Shown piece after piece: positions 1-7,645 of a DNA stretch of 64,000 bases. A program made the position numbers and the translations under genes. The DNA lies in contig NZ_LMJA01000014.1 in assembly GCF_001428895.1 (NCBI RefSeq), forward strand, positions 7,653 through 71,652, in the 5' to 3' direction. The stretch is from Mycobacterium sp. Root265. Its GTDB lineage: Bacteria > Actinomycetota > Actinomycetes > Mycobacteriales > Mycobacteriaceae. Numbering within the stretch: position 1 is the first letter of the stretch; each line of letters begins with the position of its first letter. The notes under the pieces were generated by a model. The model made no database searches, was not told the DNA's origin, and saw nothing but the letters and a program-made list of their open reading frames with translations.

Positions 1-166
1 CCGATCCGCGGCTCTGGACCGGGTCGCCCTCGACGCCGCGCTGGCCGACAAGGAAGCGTTCACCGGCGCCGCCGGCGCCCAGGTCGACACCGTTGTCTCG
101 GCGGTCGAAGATCTGGTCGGCCGGTACCCGGAGGCGGCCAAGTACACCTCGGGTGCCATCTTGTGA
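1..166 (+). CDS. purB: Adenylosuccinate lyase, C-terminal end (partial)
   Basis: The reading frame is open from base 2 to a TGA at 164-166 and gives the last 54 residues of a protein ending YTSGAIL. I call it PurB, the lyase acting twice in purine synthesis (SAICAR and adenylosuccinate cleavage), mainly from context: purB directly precedes cyp126 in mycobacteria, and the tail with a basic/aromatic RYPEAAKY stretch fits what I recall of mycobacterial PurB. No catalytic residues are in this fragment. Its stop overlaps the next start as GTGA, so the two genes are probably co-translated. Confidence 0.65.
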   Translation, partial: RSAALDRVALDAALADKEAFTGAAGAQVDTVVSAVEDLVGRYPEAAKYTSGAIL

Positions 167-1368
167 CGTTGGCCGACCTCACGGATCTCGACAACTTCGC
201 CTGCGGTTTTCCGCATGACCTGTTCGAGGCACACCGTCGTGAGGCCCCGGTCTTCTGGCACGAACCCACCGAGCACACCCCGGACGGGGAGGGCTTCTGG
301 TCGGTGGCCGGCTACGCCGAAACCCTTGCCGTACTGCGTGATCCGGAGACCTATTCGTCGGTGACCGGGGGCACCCGGCCATTCGGCGGCACCCTGCTGC
401 AGGATCTCTCCGTCGCCGGTCAGGTGCTCAACATGATGGACGACCCGCGGCACGCGCAGATCCGCAGGCTGGTCAGCTCCGGCCTGACACCGCGGATGAT
501 CACCCGGGTCACCGACGATCTGCGCAGCCGGGCCCGGACGCTGCTGGACGCCGTCGAAGCCGGGGTCGCGCTCGACTTCCTCGTCGACGTCGCCGCCGAA
601 CTGCCCATGCAGATGATCTGCATCCTGCTGGGAGTGCCCGAATCCGAACGGCATTGGCTGTTCGAGGCGATCGAGCCGCAATTCGACTTCGGCGGTGCCC
701 GCTCGGCGGCGGTCGGGCAGCTCACGCCCGAAGAGGCCGGATCGCGGATGTACGAATACGGCATGCAGCTGATCGCGGCCAAACGTGCGGACCCCAGCGA
801 CGACATGTTGTCGGTGGTGGCCAACGCCTCGGACGCCGACCTGTCGGACCTGGAGCTCTATCTGTTCTTCAGCCTGCTGTTCAGTGCCGGGGCCGAGACC
901 ACCCGCAACTCGGTGGCCGGGGGACTGCTGGCACTCATCGAGCACCCCGAGCAGATGCGGCGCCTGCAACAGGAGCCGGAGCTGCTCCCGTCGGCGATCG
1001 AGGAGATGGTGCGCTGGACCACGCCGTCCCCGTCCAAGCGCCGCACCGCGACCCGCCCGGTGACGCTGGGCGGCTGCGATATCGCGCCCGGCGACAAGGT
1101 GCAGGTCTGGGAGGGTTCGGCCAACCGGGACCCGGCGGTGTTCCAGGATGCGGACGTCTTCGATGTCGCGCGGAAGCCCAATGCGCACTTGGGATTCGGC
1201 CAGGGCGTGCACTACTGCCTGGGTGCCAATCTGGCACGCCTGGAACTGCGGGTGCTGTTCGAGGAACTGTTGCCCCGGTTCCGCACCGCGCGGCTGGTCG
1301 CACCGGTCGAGTGGACCCGCAGCAACCGGCACACCGGTATCCGGCACATGTTCGTCGAATTCGGCTGA
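163..1368 (+). CDS. cyp126: Cytochrome P450, CYP126 type
   Basis: This is a complete 401-residue soluble bacterial P450. The I-helix oxygen-binding motif AGAETT is at residues 242-247, the ExxR pair at E281/R284, and the haem loop [10 protein letters not shown] at 345-354 with C352 as the thiolate ligand. Family members use NAD(P)H-ferredoxin electrons to mono-oxygenate hydrophobic substrates; the natural substrate of CYP126 is not settled. The GTG start overlaps the purB stop, and this purB-cyp126 order is the one I recall from M. tuberculosis (Rv0777-Rv0778), which supports the orthology. No ferredoxin gene is adjacent. Confidence 0.88.
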   Translation: MTLADLTDLDNFACGFPHDLFEAHRREAPVFWHEPTEHTPDGEGFWSVAGYAETLAVLRDPETYSSVTGGTRPFGGTLLQDLSVAGQVLNMMDDPRHAQIRRLVSSGLTPRMITRVTDDLRSRARTLLDAVEAGVALDFLVDVAAELPMQMICILLGVPESERHWLFEAIEPQFDFGGARSAAVGQLTPEEAGSRMYEYGMQLIAAKRADPSDDMLSVVANASDADLSDLELYLFFSLLFSAGAETTRNSVAGGLLALIEHPEQMRRLQQEPELLPSAIEEMVRWTTPSPSKRRTATRPVTLGGCDIAPGDKVQVWEGSANRDPAVFQDADVFDVARKPNAHLGFGQGVHYCLGANLARLELRVLFEELLPRFRTARLVAPVEWTRSNRHTGIRHMFVEFG

Positions 1369-1372
1369 TCGC

Positions 1373-1378
1373 TACTCT
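1373..1378 (+). promoter_or_regulatory. -10 box for a leaderless DUF1707 transcript
   Basis: TACTCT ends 7 bases before the ATG at 1386. This spacing puts the predicted transcript start on or next to the start codon. No Shine-Dalgarno is needed or seen. Confidence 0.45.
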
Positions 1379-1385
1379 CGAAGGC

Positions 1386-1985
1386 ATGGACTTCGGCCAG
1401 AACGACCACCTCCGAGTCTCCAATGCGGACCGCGCGCACGTGAGCGGATTACTTGAGCGCGCGGTGGCCGACGGCATGATCACGCTCGATGAGTTCGCCG
1501 ACCGCACCGATGCCGCGCTGGCCGCCCGCACCCGCGGTGAACTGCGCGCCGTGCTCGTCGACCTGCCCGATATGGACCTGCATGCCGCGCACGCGCCGGT
1601 CGCCCGCAGCAGTGCGCAGCCCGAGGCGCTGGGTGGCTGGATGACCTCGATCGTCCGGCGTGGGCCGTGGACGGTGGCGCCGGTGATCAACCTGAACACC
1701 CGGATGTGCAGCACAACCCTCGACTTCACCTCCGCGGTCTTGCCCGGGCCGGTCGTCGAGGTGAACATCGACGACTACCTCAGTTCGACGGAGCTCATCG
1801 TGCCGGCCGGGGCCACCGCCGATCTCAACGGTGTCGACGCCATCGCCGGCAGCGCGACGGTCAAGGTGCGCAACCTCCCGCAGCCCGATCAGCTGCACGT
1901 GATCGTGCGCGGCAAGGTCAGGATGGGGTCGGTCAGCGTGCGGCATCCGTTCGGGAGTTGGCTGCGGCGTCTGCACGGCGGCTGA
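1386..1985 (+). CDS. DUF1707 domain protein
   Basis: The 199-residue product starts with a typical DUF1707 module (about residues 8-60): an RVSNADR opening, a GMITLDEFADR middle and an ART.GEL..VL.DLP end. This short helical domain is found in many actinobacterial cell-surface or regulatory proteins of unknown function. The remaining 140 residues are beta-rich with no predicted membrane span; similar C-terminal halves are described as cell-wall-active antibiotic response-like, but I cannot confirm that here. The frame stays open far upstream inside cyp126, but the ATG at 1386, just after the P450 stop and behind a -10 box, is the sensible start. Confidence 0.75.
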   Translation: MDFGQNDHLRVSNADRAHVSGLLERAVADGMITLDEFADRTDAALAARTRGELRAVLVDLPDMDLHAAHAPVARSSAQPEALGGWMTSIVRRGPWTVAPVINLNTRMCSTTLDFTSAVLPGPVVEVNIDDYLSSTELIVPAGATADLNGVDAIAGSATVKVRNLPQPDQLHVIVRGKVRMGSVSVRHPFGSWLRRLHGG

Positions 1986-2055
1986 GGGCGAACTCGATCT
2001 CGGCGATCACCCGGGTGATGACCCCGTCGTGATCGCGTAGAAGCTGTTCCAGCAT
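1933..2055 (-). CDS. Possible 40-residue small protein
   Basis: A short ATG-to-TGA frame on the minus strand would encode MLEQLLRDHDGVITRVIAEI followed by a basic, alanine-rich tail. It has a plausible amphipathic helix, and its 3' third overlaps the end of the DUF1707 gene. An in-frame stop lies just upstream of the ATG, and no Shine-Dalgarno is visible. It may be chance; I list it because the composition looks coding. Confidence 0.22.
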   Translation of the reverse strand: MLEQLLRDHDGVITRVIAEIEFALSRRADAAANSRTDAAR

Positions 2056-2104
2056 GTCTATTTGGACGGGATGCCCGACGGAACGGTTCCACCCGCCGCG
2101 GTTC

Positions 2105-2143
2105 GCGCACATCTAGTAACGCTCACCGTCACTCGATGTGCGC
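2105..2143. repeat. 9-bp inverted repeat between DUF1707 and siderophore genes
   Basis: GCGCACATC at 2105-2113 is matched exactly in reverse complement by GATGTGCGC at 2135-2143, with a 21-base spacer. It could form a terminator-like hairpin for the DUF1707 transcript or be a binding site upstream of the iron-regulated promoter. There is no T-run. Confidence 0.4.
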
Positions 2144-2160
2144 AAATCGCGAGGAGTTGC

Positions 2161-2179
2161 GTGGGTTAGGGTGACCTAA
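2161..2179 (+). promoter_or_regulatory. IdeR/DtxR-type iron box
   Basis: The 19 bases GTGGGTTAGGGTGACCTAA match the IdeR consensus TTAGGTTAGGCTAACCTAA at 15 of 19 positions, including both half-site cores. The box ends on the first base of the ATG at 2179, where bound iron-loaded IdeR would block expression. Confidence 0.75.
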
Positions 2180-3159
2180 TGCTCAAGAAGTCGCGTGTAT
2201 TGGTGTTGGTGGCCACGGTGCTGCTCGGTATGGGTCTGCTCGCGGGCTGCGGCGGATCCGACAGCCCCTCGGCCAGCCAAGAGCCGGCGGCCGAGTCGGT
2301 CACCATCGATCACAAATTCGGCGAGACCACCATCCCGGCGAACCCCGAGCGGGTGGTCACCGTCGGCTGGAACGACCAGGACTTCGTGCTGGCTCTGGGC
2401 GTGGTGCCGGTGGGCACCCGCAGTTGGTTCGAGAACTACAACGACTTCCCGTGGGTCAAGGAGGCCACCGACGGCAAGGGGGTGCCGGTGATCGAAGGTG
2501 ACACCATCAACTTCGAGGCGATCGCCAAGGCCAAGCCCGATGTCATCTTGGCCATCTACGAGGCCATCGACCAGAAGACCTATGACCAGCTGTCCCAGAT
2601 CGCCCCGACCGTCATCCAGTCGGACAAGTACCCCGATGAGGAAACCCCCTGGGACGTCCAGCTTCTGACCACCGGCGACGCGCTCGGCAAGCAGCAGCAG
2701 GCACAGGGACTCGTCGATGAGGTCAACGCCAGGATCGACGCGGCCAAGCAGGAGCACCCCGAATTCGCCGGCAAGACACTGGTGGCGGATTTCAGCTCCG
2801 AGGTCGACGCGCCCTACCTGATCGGGGCGGGCGATCCGCGCCGCACGCTGTTCGACGCGCTGGGCTTCGGTGCCCAGGAGACCGTCGGCGACGTCTCGCA
2901 GGAACGGTTGTCGCTGCTGGAGGGTGACCTGTTGTTCGTCAACGGCGTGACCAAGGAGCAGCTGGCGGATTCGCCGGCCTTCCAGCGACTCAACGTGGTG
3001 CGCGAGGACCGCACGCTCTATGCCGGTTCGGATTCCACGCTCAGCGGCGCGCTGACCTACAGCGGGCCCAACGCCCTGCTGTACGCACTGGACGTGCTGA
3101 CCCCGCAGCTGAGCAACGCGCTGCAGGGCCGTCCGGTCGCGGACCTGTCGAACTCCTAG
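2179..3159 (+). CDS. Iron-siderophore ABC transporter substrate-binding lipoprotein
   Basis: This is a 326-residue FecB/FepB-type (cluster III) binding protein. A basic N-terminus and hydrophobic stretch lead to the lipobox LAGC with C24 as the lipidated cysteine, so the mature protein is anchored outside the membrane. Two lobes joined by a long helix follow, typical of siderophore binders, with IPANPERVV near residue 52 as a family hallmark. It captures ferric siderophore for the permease/ATPase genes encoded convergently downstream. An IdeR box at the start codon indicates iron repression. The ligand cannot be read from sequence; exochelin or a xenosiderophore is possible. Its TAG stop shares the CTAG at 3156-3159 with the ATPase gene. 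Confidence 0.85.
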   Translation: MLKKSRVLVLVATVLLGMGLLAGCGGSDSPSASQEPAAESVTIDHKFGETTIPANPERVVTVGWNDQDFVLALGVVPVGTRSWFENYNDFPWVKEATDGKGVPVIEGDTINFEAIAKAKPDVILAIYEAIDQKTYDQLSQIAPTVIQSDKYPDEETPWDVQLLTTGDALGKQQQAQGLVDEVNARIDAAKQEHPEFAGKTLVADFSSEVDAPYLIGAGDPRRTLFDALGFGAQETVGDVSQERLSLLEGDLLFVNGVTKEQLADSPAFQRLNVVREDRTLYAGSDSTLSGALTYSGPNALLYALDVLTPQLSNALQGRPVADLSNS

Positions 3160-3974
3160 TCGCGCGAGCGGGCCCGTGCGCGGGCCCGGTCCCGCGCCGA
3201 GGCGCGCGGGATCACCAGCGGGGTGCCCGTTTCGGGATCCTCGATGATCTGGCACCTCAGCCCGTACACCTGCTCGACGAGTTCGGCGGTGATCACCGTC
3301 GACGGGGTGCCCTGGGCCACGATGTGCCCGGACTTCATCGCGATGATGTGATCGGCGAACCGGCAGGCATGGTTCAGGTCGTGCAGCACGGCGACGATGG
3401 TGCGGCCCTGCTCGGAGTTCAGTTCGGCGAACAGATCCAGCAGTTCGATCTGATGGGCGATGTCCAGGAACGTCGTCGGTTCATCGAGCAGGATGAGCGG
3501 GGTCTGCTGGGCCAGCACCATCGACACCCAGACCCGTTGGCGTTGACCACCGGACAACTCGTCGACGGGCCGGCCGGCGATCGCCGTCACGCCGGTGGCC
3601 GCCATCGCATCGGCCACCGCCTGCTCGTCCTCGCGGGCGTACTGGCGCAGCACCCGCTGGTGGGGAAAGCGGCCGCGGGCAACGAGATCGGCGACCGTGA
3701 TGCCCTCCGGCGCGATCGAGGACTGCGGCAACAGCCCCAGCTTGCGGGCCACGTCCTTGGTGCGCAGACCGGTGATATCGGCCCCGTCGAGGATCACCTG
3801 CCCGCCGACCGGTTTGAGCAGGCGGGCCAAGCCACGCAACAGCGTGGACTTGCCGCAGGCATTCGGGCCGACGATCGCGGTGACGGCGCCGTCGACGATG
3901 TCCACCGACAATCCGTCCACGATCAGCGTGGCGCCGTAACCCAGCGACAGGTCCTGCGCCCGCAGCGTTGCCAT
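3156..3974 (-). CDS. Iron-siderophore ABC transporter ATP-binding protein
   Basis: The 272-residue ATPase is of the FecE/FepC type. The Walker A is GPNACGKST (36-44, with Ala where Gly is usual), the Q-loop glutamine is near 84, the signature LSGGQ is at 140-144 and Walker B is ILLDEP at 161-166, followed by an H-loop histidine. I chose the ATG at 3974 because GGAAGGAAA lies just upstream and translation opens with MATLRAQDLSLGYG; a longer frame upstream has no homology-like content. It powers the two permeases encoded 13 bases upstream in the same operon. The C-terminus is an arginine-rich tail of about 15 residues, which is unusual for the family. Confidence 0.88.
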   Translation of the reverse strand: MATLRAQDLSLGYGATLIVDGLSVDIVDGAVTAIVGPNACGKSTLLRGLARLLKPVGGQVILDGADITGLRTKDVARKLGLLPQSSIAPEGITVADLVARGRFPHQRVLRQYAREDEQAVADAMAATGVTAIAGRPVDELSGGQRQRVWVSMVLAQQTPLILLDEPTTFLDIAHQIELLDLFAELNSEQGRTIVAVLHDLNHACRFADHIIAMKSGHIVAQGTPSTVITAELVEQVYGLRCQIIEDPETGTPLVIPRASARDRARARARSRD

Positions 3975-3987
3975 ACCGTTTCCTTCC

Positions 3988-5037
3988 CTACTGCTTCCGT
4001 GCCTGCACGACGAGAAGCCAGATGAGGTACGCCCCGCCGGCCACGACGGTGACCGCGCCGACCGGGAGTTCGGCGGGCGCGAAGATTCGCAGCGCCACCA
4101 GATCACTGGCCAGCAACAGGAATGCGCCCATGAACGCCGAGGAGACCAGCCCGACGCCGGGGGAGTTGGTGAGCCGGCGCGCCAGTTGCGGGGCGGCGAG
4201 CGCGACGAACGAGATGGGTCCGGCGGCTGCGGTGGCGATGGCGATGAGCAGCACGCCGATCGCGAAGTAGGCCAGCCGCACTCGCTCCGGGCGGACCCCG
4301 AGCGCGCCGGCGGCGTCGTCGCCCATCTGCAGGATCGGCAGCTGCGGCCCGAGGTATGCCAGCCAGACCAGTGCGGGGAGCACGCACGCCAGCACCGGGA
4401 CGGCCTGTTCCCAGTGCAGCCCGTTGAGGGTGCCCTGCTGCCAGATGGCTGCGGTGATCGCCTGATTCAGCTTGATCTTCAGGATGATCCACTGGTTGAG
4501 CGAGCTCAGCATCGCGCTCACCGCGATCCCGACGATGATCAGCCGGAAGCCGGCCAGCCCGTTGCGGTAGGCAAGCAGATAGACCGCCACCGCGGTCAGC
4601 AGTCCGCCCACCACCGCGCTGGCCGCCATCAGGTAGTAGCCGCCGCCGAACAGGGCGATCGCCACGAGTGCGCCGGTGTAGGAGCCGAACCCGAAGCCGA
4701 TGACATCCGGACTACCCAACGGGTTGCGGGTGATCGCCTGGAAGATCGCACCCGAAATGCCCAGCGCCGCACCGATCACCAGGGCCAGCACGATCCGCGG
4801 CATCCGCCACTGCAGCACCACCACGCTGGTGAAGCTCTGGTCGCTGCCGGTGAGGACGGCCACCACCTCCGCCGGAGAGACCGGGTACTCGCCGATCCCG
4901 AGGGCCAGCACCGCGAGCACCACCGCACCCGCGCCGAGCGCGGACAGTACACCGATGCTGCGCCACGACGCCCGCACGGCCAGCGTAGGTTCGCGCCGCA
5001 CCACCAGCTGCGGACGCCCGAAATCGATTCCTGTCAC
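3988..5037 (-). CDS. Iron-siderophore ABC transporter permease (FecD-like)
   Basis: This 349-residue polytopic protein has about nine to ten membrane segments and the FecCD hallmarks: GAALGISGAIFQAITRNPLG around residue 100, the region that docks the ATPase, and PISFVALAAPQLAR near 275. It forms the channel as a heterodimer with the preceding gene product. Its GTG start overlaps the TGA of the upstream permease as GTGA, so translation is coupled. Transcription is presumably from the IdeR-boxed promoter at 6.07-6.09 kb. Confidence 0.88.
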   Translation of the reverse strand: MTGIDFGRPQLVVRREPTLAVRASWRSIGVLSALGAGAVVLAVLALGIGEYPVSPAEVVAVLTGSDQSFTSVVVLQWRMPRIVLALVIGAALGISGAIFQAITRNPLGSPDVIGFGFGSYTGALVAIALFGGGYYLMAASAVVGGLLTAVAVYLLAYRNGLAGFRLIIVGIAVSAMLSSLNQWIILKIKLNQAITAAIWQQGTLNGLHWEQAVPVLACVLPALVWLAYLGPQLPILQMGDDAAGALGVRPERVRLAYFAIGVLLIAIATAAAGPISFVALAAPQLARRLTNSPGVGLVSSAFMGAFLLLASDLVALRIFAPAELPVGAVTVVAGGAYLIWLLVVQARKQ

Positions 5038-6071
5038 AGGCCGCTCGCCTTCGAGCGGCGGACCAGCCAGATCAGGACCGGCGCCCCGATGAACGCGGTG
5101 ACGATGCCGGCGGGCAGCTCACCCGGGGGGACCACGACGCGGCCGACGATGTCGGCGGCGAGCAGCAGGGCGGGTGCGGCGAAAAGGCTGTAGGCGCAGA
5201 TCCATCGCCAGTCGGGGCCGGTGAACCAGCGCACGACGTGCGGCACCATCAGGCCCACGAACCCGATCGGGCCTGCCGCGGCGGTGGCCGCCCCGGCGAG
5301 CACGGTCACCGCGATGAGCCCGAGGATCCGGGTGCGAACCACGTTGCCGCCCATCGCGACCGCGAGATCGTCGCCGAGGGCGATGGCGTTCAGCCCGCGG
5401 CTGACGTAGAGGCACAACCCGGCCCCGACGGCGATGAACGGCGCGACCACCCAGAACACCTCCAGTGAGCGCCCGTCGAGCGCTCCGGCGTCCCAGAATC
5501 GCATCGAGTCGAAGGCCCGCGGGTAGTGCAGCCGGATCGCGAAGGAGATGCCGTCGGCCACTGCGCCCACCGCGACACCGGCCAGCAGCATGCGTACCGG
5601 CGTCATGAGGGTGCGCCCGGTGGCCCCGATGAAATACACCAGCAGCATGGCGACGAACGCCCCGAGGAACGCGAACCAGATGTAGGACAGCGTGGTGTGC
5701 AGGCCCAGGAACGCGATGGCGATGACGACGAAGAGACCGGCGACGGCCTCGATGCCGAGGATCTGGCTGTCGGCCAGCGGGTTGCGGGTGATGCCCTGGA
5801 TGAGGGCGCCGGACAGCCCCAGCGCGATGCCGACCACGATGCCCAGCAGGGTGCGTGGGATCCGCAGGTCGTGCACGATCCACTCATCGCCGGTGTCGGT
5901 GTAGTCGGTGACCGCGTGCCACACCGTTGACAGGTCGACGCTCTGGGTACCGATCGCCAGGCTGAGTATCGACACCACCAGTAGCAGTGCCGCGCAGAGT
6001 GCCAGGCCGGGCAGGCGACGGTCCCGGGTGATGACGTCGGTCCTGCTGCCGTCGGCGAGTTCGAGCGGCAT
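5034..6071 (-). CDS. Iron-siderophore ABC transporter permease (FecC-like)
   Basis: This 345-residue membrane protein is the first gene of the minus-strand siderophore operon. It carries the conserved GIALGLSGALIQGITRNPLA segment (about 80-100), GPIGFVGLMVPHVVR near 265 and GELPAGIVTAFIGAPVLIWL near the C-terminus. About 25 residues of cytoplasmic N-terminus precede the first membrane helix. The ATG at 6071 lies directly beside an IdeR box, which predicts iron repression of all three minus-strand genes. Confidence 0.88.
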   Translation of the reverse strand: MPLELADGSRTDVITRDRRLPGLALCAALLLVVSILSLAIGTQSVDLSTVWHAVTDYTDTGDEWIVHDLRIPRTLLGIVVGIALGLSGALIQGITRNPLADSQILGIEAVAGLFVVIAIAFLGLHTTLSYIWFAFLGAFVAMLLVYFIGATGRTLMTPVRMLLAGVAVGAVADGISFAIRLHYPRAFDSMRFWDAGALDGRSLEVFWVVAPFIAVGAGLCLYVSRGLNAIALGDDLAVAMGGNVVRTRILGLIAVTVLAGAATAAAGPIGFVGLMVPHVVRWFTGPDWRWICAYSLFAAPALLLAADIVGRVVVPPGELPAGIVTAFIGAPVLIWLVRRSKASGL

Positions 6072-6090
6072 GTTGTGCAGGCTAACCTAA
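6072..6090 (-). promoter_or_regulatory. IdeR/DtxR-type iron box
   Basis: GTTGTGCAGGCTAACCTAA (written on the plus strand) matches the IdeR consensus at 14 of 19 positions, with a perfect AGGCTAACCTAA half. It directly abuts the ATG of the first permease gene on the minus strand. Confidence 0.72.
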
Positions 6091-6115
6091 GGAGCTGGCG
6101 GTCGGCTGGCAGCCC

Positions 6116-6727
6116 TCAGAGCTTCACGCCGGCGGCATGGATCTCCAGCAGCGCCAGCCCGCGGATGGCGGGGCGGTCGTCGCGGCGCCAGGCCCCGATC
6201 GGGTCGGGGTCGATCGCGGTGAGCTTGCCCAGCGGCCGGTTGGCCAGCGCACGCATCGCCAGCAGTTCCTGTCCCGCGTGCGTGGATGCCAGCGTCAGCA
6301 CCGTCAGCTTGCGCCGGAAGAACCGCAGCCGCAGGAACAGCCAGGGCATGGCGACGGCCAGGATCGGCGTGGCCGCGACCGCGAGCGCCAGCACCCACGC
6401 CAGCCAGGTCGCGGTGCTGTCCAGGCTCTGACCTGCACCGGCGATCTCCCCGGCAGCATCGCTGGCGGCGCGTAGCGGCCCGCTGAGCGCATCACCGATC
6501 AGCGGGAAGTTGTCGGCGCGGTCCCCGGCGGTATTGAGGCTGCCCGACACCCCGTCGGCGCCGTCCTGCACCTGACGGCCCACCTCGGCGACGGTCGCCA
6601 CGGCCGTGTACACCGCGCTGCCCACCATCACCCACACAGACGTCCAGATGAGGACGGCGACGTCGCTGACGAGCTGGGCCAGCAAGCGACCGGGCCGGGT
6701 GGCATAGGGCAGGTACCGCAATCTCAT
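6116..6727 (-). CDS. Conserved mycobacterial membrane protein (Rv0779c-like)
   Basis: The 203-residue product has two clear membrane segments (about 20-45 and 108-132) flanking an Ala/Gly/Asp-rich 60-residue loop. After them comes a cytoplasmic C-terminus containing RLRFFRRKLTVLTLASTHAGQELLAMRALANRP. The arrangement and the location next to purC match Rv0779c, a conserved membrane protein of unknown function. It is transcribed away from purC; only 30 bases separate the two starts, so their promoters overlap. Confidence 0.7.
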   Translation of the reverse strand: MRLRYLPYATRPGRLLAQLVSDVAVLIWTSVWVMVGSAVYTAVATVAEVGRQVQDGADGVSGSLNTAGDRADNFPLIGDALSGPLRAASDAAGEIAGAGQSLDSTATWLAWVLALAVAATPILAVAMPWLFLRLRFFRRKLTVLTLASTHAGQELLAMRALANRPLGKLTAIDPDPIGAWRRDDRPAIRGLALLEIHAAGVKL

Positions 6728-6745
6728 GGCATCGATCCCAGCACA

Positions 6746-6751
6746 TAGGGT
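6746..6751 (+). promoter_or_regulatory. -10 box for leaderless purC
   Basis: TAGGGT ends 6 bases before the purC ATG, so the transcript probably starts at the A of the start codon. There is no Shine-Dalgarno. Confidence 0.5.
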
Positions 6752-6757
6752 GAGTCA

Positions 6758-7645
6758 ATGCGCCCCGCTCTGACCGACTACCGGCATCTGGCCAGCGGCA
6801 AAGTTCGCGAGCTGTACCGCATCGACGACGATCACCTGCTGTTCGTGGCCAGCGACCGCATCTCGGCATACGACCACATCCTGGACACCGAGATCCCGGA
6901 CAAGGGCCGGATCCTGACCGCGATGAGCGTGTTCTTCTTCGATCACCTCGGTGTCGCCAACCACCTGGCGGGCCCGCCCGACGACGAACGCATCCCCGAA
7001 GAGGTCCTGGGCCGCGCCCTCGTCGTCCGTGCGCTGGAAATGCTGCCGGTCGAATGTGTGGCGCGGGGCTATCTGACCGGTTCCGGGCTGATCGACTACC
7101 AGCAGTCCGGATCGGTGTGCGGGATCGCGCTGCCCGCCGGGCTCGGTGAGGCCAGCAAGTTCGACGAGCCGCTGTTCACCCCGGCCACCAAGGCCGAGCT
7201 CGGTGAGCACGACGAGAACGTGTCCTTCGACGCGGTGGTCGCGCTGGTGGGCGCGCACCGGGCCGCTGAGCTCCGCGAGGCGACGCTGCAGATCTACCTG
7301 AAGGCCGCCGAGCATGCGCTGAGCAAGGGCATCATCGTCGCCGACACCAAGTTCGAATTCGGGGTCGATGCCGACGGTCAGCTGGTGCTGGCCGATGAGG
7401 TGCTCACCCCGGACTCGTCGCGCTACTGGCCCGCGGACAGCTACCAGCCCGGCGAGGTGCAGCCCAGCTATGACAAACAGTTCGTGCGCAATTGGCTGAC
7501 CGGGCCCGATTCGGGCTGGGACCGCCACGGTGAGACCCCGCCGCCACCCCTGCCCGCCGAGATCGCCGCGGCCACCCGCGCGCGGTATATCGAGGCCTAC
7601 GAGAGGATTTCCGGTTTGAGCTTCTCCGATTGGATCGGATCGTGA
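6758..7645 (+). CDS. purC: SAICAR synthetase
   Basis: This is a 295-residue phosphoribosylaminoimidazole-succinocarboxamide synthase, which joins CAIR and aspartate using ATP in purine synthesis. Family signatures visible are [27 protein letters not shown] at the N-terminus, [13 protein letters not shown] near 105, and [10 protein letters not shown]...[16 protein letters not shown] near 200-230. The length is normal for the single-domain bacterial enzyme. Its stop overlaps the ptrB start as GTGA, making a two-gene unit as in M. tuberculosis. Confidence 0.95.
   Translation: MRPALTDYRHLASGKVRELYRIDDDHLLFVASDRISAYDHILDTEIPDKGRILTAMSVFFFDHLGVANHLAGPPDDERIPEEVLGRALVVRALEMLPVECVARGYLTGSGLIDYQQSGSVCGIALPAGLGEASKFDEPLFTPATKAELGEHDENVSFDAVVALVGAHRAAELREATLQIYLKAAEHALSKGIIVADTKFEFGVDADGQLVLADEVLTPDSSRYWPADSYQPGEVQPSYDKQFVRNWLTGPDSGWDRHGETPPPPLPAEIAAATRARYIEAYERISGLSFSDWIGS

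Noticed and set aside
654-1385. Long plus-strand extension of the DUF1707 frame through cyp126
   Set aside because: It overlaps a conserved P450 in another phase, has Arg/Gly/Ala-rich shadow composition, and the ATG at 1386 has a -10 box.
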